Positions 13,518 to 15,842 of a DNA stretch of 15,842 nucleotides are shown here, piece after piece. Below the pieces are notes generated by a model. The model saw only the letters and a list, made by a program, of their open reading frames with translations. It was not told the origin of the DNA and searched no databases. The position numbers and the translations under genes are program-made. The stretch lies in assembly GCA_904501835.1 (NCBI GenBank), contig CAJGBW010000038.1:1-15842 (forward strand). The letters run 5' to 3'. The stretch comes from an uncultured Bacteroidales bacterium. GTDB lineage: Bacteria > Bacteroidota > Bacteroidia > Bacteroidales > UBA932. The first letter of the stretch is position 1, and each line of letters begins with the position of its first letter.

Positions 13518-15533
13518 ATGCGTCATTTGATTATCCTGTTGTTAGCCTTTGCCTTGTTTATTCCGGCCGGGGCGCAGTCTCCTATGCTTTACGAAGATGG
13601 ACTGCTGGATGATATAAACCCCAAAGGCTGGCTCAAAACTTTTCTGGATGCCCAAAAAGACGGCATGACAGGAAAGCCGGAGAGCATGTCCTATCCCTAC
13701 GACAGCAATCTTTGGGACGGAGAGATTGTAAGAAATACAGAATCATACGGTTCGGACTGGTGGAGATATGAACAGACAGCCTACTACACCGATGGATTGC
13801 TAAGGTTGGCATATCTGCTGGATAACCCCGCCCTGATACAAAAGGCAGAAGCCGGGATAAAATACACGATTTCCCATCCCGATTCGACAGGACGTCTGCC
13901 CCACGCCACCTTCAAGAAAGCCTCTATGTGGCCGATGGCGGTATTCTGGCGAGCGATAAAGGCTTATTACGACAAGACCCGCGACGAAGAAATCCCGAAG
14001 ATACTCGAAAGACACTACCTCAGTTATCCCGTTAAGGAAATCGAAAAGTGGAGAAATATTGTGAGTCTGGAAGGGATGCTTTGGACTTATAGCAAAACCG
14101 GCAACAAGGAACTGCTGGATCGCGCCCGTACGGCTTGGGACCGAGGAAAATTCGGAGACCTCACATTGGAGGCCTGTATGGCAGATATGCTTCCGTTCAT
14201 GCATGGCGTAACCTATTGCGAAGAACTCAAATTGCCTCTGCTACTCTATGCTTATACCGGCGAAAAAACATACTTGGATGCCGCGCTGAACGCATACAGG
14301 GTGCTAGAAAGGGATCACATGCTGCCGGATGGCGTTCATTCATCCGCAGAAGCGCTGTTGGGCAACGGCAATATCATCAACAGCCATGAAACCTGTGATG
14401 TATCCGACCTGACGTGGACGCTGGGATATTTTATGCAGATTACCGGAGAAGCCGAATGGGCAGACCGAATTGAAAAAGCCGTATTCAACGCCGGTATGGG
14501 TTCGGTCACCAACGATTTCAAGGCCCTGCAGTATTTCTCCTCTGTAAATCAGTTCCGCCTAACTGGCGATTCCAATCACAACGGATTCTTCCACGGAAGC
14601 ACCTGGATGGCTTATCGCCCCACCCATCAGACGGAGTGCTGTGCAGGCAACGTGCATCGCTTCATGCCGAATTATGTAGGCCGCATGTGGCTGCGCAACG
14701 AGGATGGAGGCATTGTGGCAGCCATGTATGGTCCCTCCGAACTGAACTTCAAAACCCAAGAAGGAGCGACTATCAGCCTATCCGAGGAAACCGAATATCC
14801 ATACGAAGGAAAGGTCGTATTCCGAATATCTGCCGACAAGCCTGTTACTTTTGATTTTTCATACCGCATCCCCGGCTGGGCTGATGGAGCATCCGTAAAA
14901 CTTGGGAAAAAGAAATTGAACGACAGCTTTGCAACAAAAGGAAAATTCCATAAGATTCAGATAAAAGCCGGAAGAAAGCCTGTCATATTGGAACTGAATT
15001 TTCCCATGAAGCCCCGACTAAAGACCCTCGGTGTGGGATGTTTCGCTTACGACAAAGTCGCGGAAAAATATTTCAAGAGGGGTGGCGGTGTTGAACCTAC
15101 TTCAGTCAAAAATTCATCCGTAGATTCCTCGGAAGGGCTTACGGAAAACGTACAGTCCGTGTATGTACAACGTGGTCCCCTCCTGTATTCTTACGCGATT
15201 CCGCAAAATAAGACAGAGGACAGCAAGGTATATGAGAATATGAACGGGAAAGTCCCGGGAGATTCTTCGTTCAAATGCTGGTCGATAGAGCCGGCCGGTG
15301 CGTGGAATTATGCCGTTGATATCAGCAAGGAGGTAAAACTCATGTTCGTTGACGGCAAAGTGAAACTTCCCGTCAAGAAAATCGAGTGGGAATTGGAAGA
15401 AAACCGATATACGCCGAGAGTCCCCTCTCCCAAAGACGTAAAAGTGCTTTCAGACCAGGTCGAATATCTCGACCTCATTCCATACGGCCACACCGAACTC
15501 CGCCTGACCGTCTTCCCCGTGATCAATCAGTGA
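13518..15533 (+). CDS. Secreted GH127-like glycoside hydrolase (DUF1680 type)
   Basis: A 671-residue exported enzyme. The start is the ATG at 13518, which gives a clean signal peptide (MRHLIILLLAFALFIPAGA, cleavage near Gln20); an earlier in-frame ATG at 13455 lies inside lpxK and would bury it. An (alpha/alpha) barrel spans about 60-420 (WWRYEQTAYYTDGLLRLAYL, DGVHSSAEALLG). It carries HETCDVSD (Glu291, Cys293) and TECCAGN (Glu373, Cys374, Cys375). These match the Zn-binding Glu and three Cys of GH127 beta-L-arabinofuranosidases, where the first Cys of the CC pair is the nucleophile; the spacing (81 residues) also fits. The rest is beta-rich (DFSYRIPGWADGASVKLGKK, VQRGPLLYSYAIP). Likely a periplasmic exo-glycosidase; arabinofuranose is the family's known substrate, but GH127 relatives vary. 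One base separates it from lpxK. Confidence 0.88.
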   Translation: MRHLIILLLAFALFIPAGAQSPMLYEDGLLDDINPKGWLKTFLDAQKDGMTGKPESMSYPYDSNLWDGEIVRNTESYGSDWWRYEQTAYYTDGLLRLAYLLDNPALIQKAEAGIKYTISHPDSTGRLPHATFKKASMWPMAVFWRAIKAYYDKTRDEEIPKILERHYLSYPVKEIEKWRNIVSLEGMLWTYSKTGNKELLDRARTAWDRGKFGDLTLEACMADMLPFMHGVTYCEELKLPLLLYAYTGEKTYLDAALNAYRVLERDHMLPDGVHSSAEALLGNGNIINSHETCDVSDLTWTLGYFMQITGEAEWADRIEKAVFNAGMGSVTNDFKALQYFSSVNQFRLTGDSNHNGFFHGSTWMAYRPTHQTECCAGNVHRFMPNYVGRMWLRNEDGGIVAAMYGPSELNFKTQEGATISLSEETEYPYEGKVVFRISADKPVTFDFSYRIPGWADGASVKLGKKKLNDSFATKGKFHKIQIKAGRKPVILELNFPMKPRLKTLGVGCFAYDKVAEKYFKRGGGVEPTSVKNSSVDSSEGLTENVQSVYVQRGPLLYSYAIPQNKTEDSKVYENMNGKVPGDSSFKCWSIEPAGAWNYAVDISKEVKLMFVDGKVKLPVKKIEWELEENRYTPRVPSPKDVKVLSDQVEYLDLIPYGHTELRLTVFPVINQ

Positions 15534-15534
15534 G

Positions 15535-15842
15535 TTAGACATAATTGTTTTCAAATTCTTCAATCCATTCCTTCAATCTTGATTGGAGTTCGTTCTTGTC
15601 AGGAAGATAAAGAGCATATTCAGTAGCGTAGATGTTTGCATTCTCAGGAAGGGTAAGTTTGATGAGTGCATCTTTCTTTTCCTTGCAGAGGAGGATTCCG
15701 ATGGTTGGTTTCTCCCATTCACACCTTACATGTCTGTCGTAGTAGTTCACATACATCTGCATCTGGCCAAGATCCTGATGAGTGAGTTTGTCAATCTTGA
15801 GATCTATGAGGACGTAGCACTGAAGAAGACGGTTATAGAATA
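15535..15842 (-). CDS. DUF1016/YhcG-type PD-(D/E)XK nuclease-domain protein (3' part)
   Basis: The C-terminal ~102 residues of a gene that runs off the right edge; it stays open through base 15842, so the internal ATG at 15762 is not the start. The visible chain reads FYNRLLQCYVLIDLKIDKLT, then QDLGQMQMYVNYYD, PTIGILLCKEKKDAL and ATEYALYLP. This matches the C-terminal nuclease domain of DUF1016 proteins, with the D-L-K at 15796-15804 as the (D/E)xK half of the active site. GILLCKEK and (T/S)EYxL are family hallmarks. Role in cells is uncertain; DUF1016 proteins often sit near restriction-modification or mobile loci. It converges on the glycosidase gene with one base between stops. Confidence 0.88.
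   Translation of the reverse strand, partial: FYNRLLQCYVLIDLKIDKLTHQDLGQMQMYVNYYDRHVRCEWEKPTIGILLCKEKKDALIKLTLPENANIYATEYALYLPDKNELQSRLKEWIEEFENNYV

Noticed and set aside
4722..15533. Polysaccharide utilisation locus
   Set aside because: A lyase and a glycosidase are present, but they are 4.5 kb apart, separated by ribosomal genes and lpxK, and there is no SusC, SusD or sensor/regulator gene in the window.

Overview
The window looks like a chromosomal segment of a Bacteroidota bacterium, most likely Bacteroidales. The protein set fits this: EF-Ts of 331 aa, S2 with an Ala/Glu-rich tail, MiaB, and secreted or lipoprotein polysaccharide-active enzymes. Six intergenic sites carry the Bacteroidota -7 promoter motif TAnnTTTG, each placed correctly ahead of a gene. 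Genus cannot be fixed from the sequence alone. No tRNA, rRNA, CRISPR array, insertion sequence or integrase was seen.

Layout. Positions 1-1775 (minus strand) hold a three-gene run: a LEA-2-like lipoprotein, a secreted SPOR-domain protein, and the 5' part of rpoN (sigma-54), which is cut by the window edge. Its promoter lies back to back with that of miaB (1851-3200, plus), a tRNA-modifying radical-SAM enzyme. Positions 3239-9154 (minus) form an accessory surface block. It contains a 43-residue ORF, a 1433-residue lipoprotein that overlaps it at a TAATG junction, a probable terminator, and a second lipoprotein with a propeller-like look. The large lipoprotein joins a possible fimbrillin-like N-terminus, three ~155-residue repeats and a heparinase II/III-type polysaccharide lyase. 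Positions 9224-12313 (minus) are a translation block in the order rplM, rpsI, rpsB, tsf. It ends in a textbook intrinsic terminator and has hairpins in the leaders of rplM and rpsB. Positions 12342-15533 (plus) hold lpxK (lipid A 4'-kinase) followed after one base by a secreted GH127-like glycosidase. The window closes with the 3' end of a DUF1016/PD-(D/E)XK nuclease gene (minus) whose stop lies one base from the glycosidase stop.

How it fits together. Housekeeping genes (sigma-54, tRNA modification, ribosomal proteins, lipid A synthesis) are interleaved with glycan-degrading surface and periplasmic proteins. The lyase and the glycosidase suggest acidic-glycan and arabinose-type glycan use, but no SusC/SusD pair or regulator is present, so neither sits in a canonical PUL within this window. 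The most unusual content is the 4.3-kb multidomain lipoprotein with its three internal repeats and the small ORF just upstream of it.
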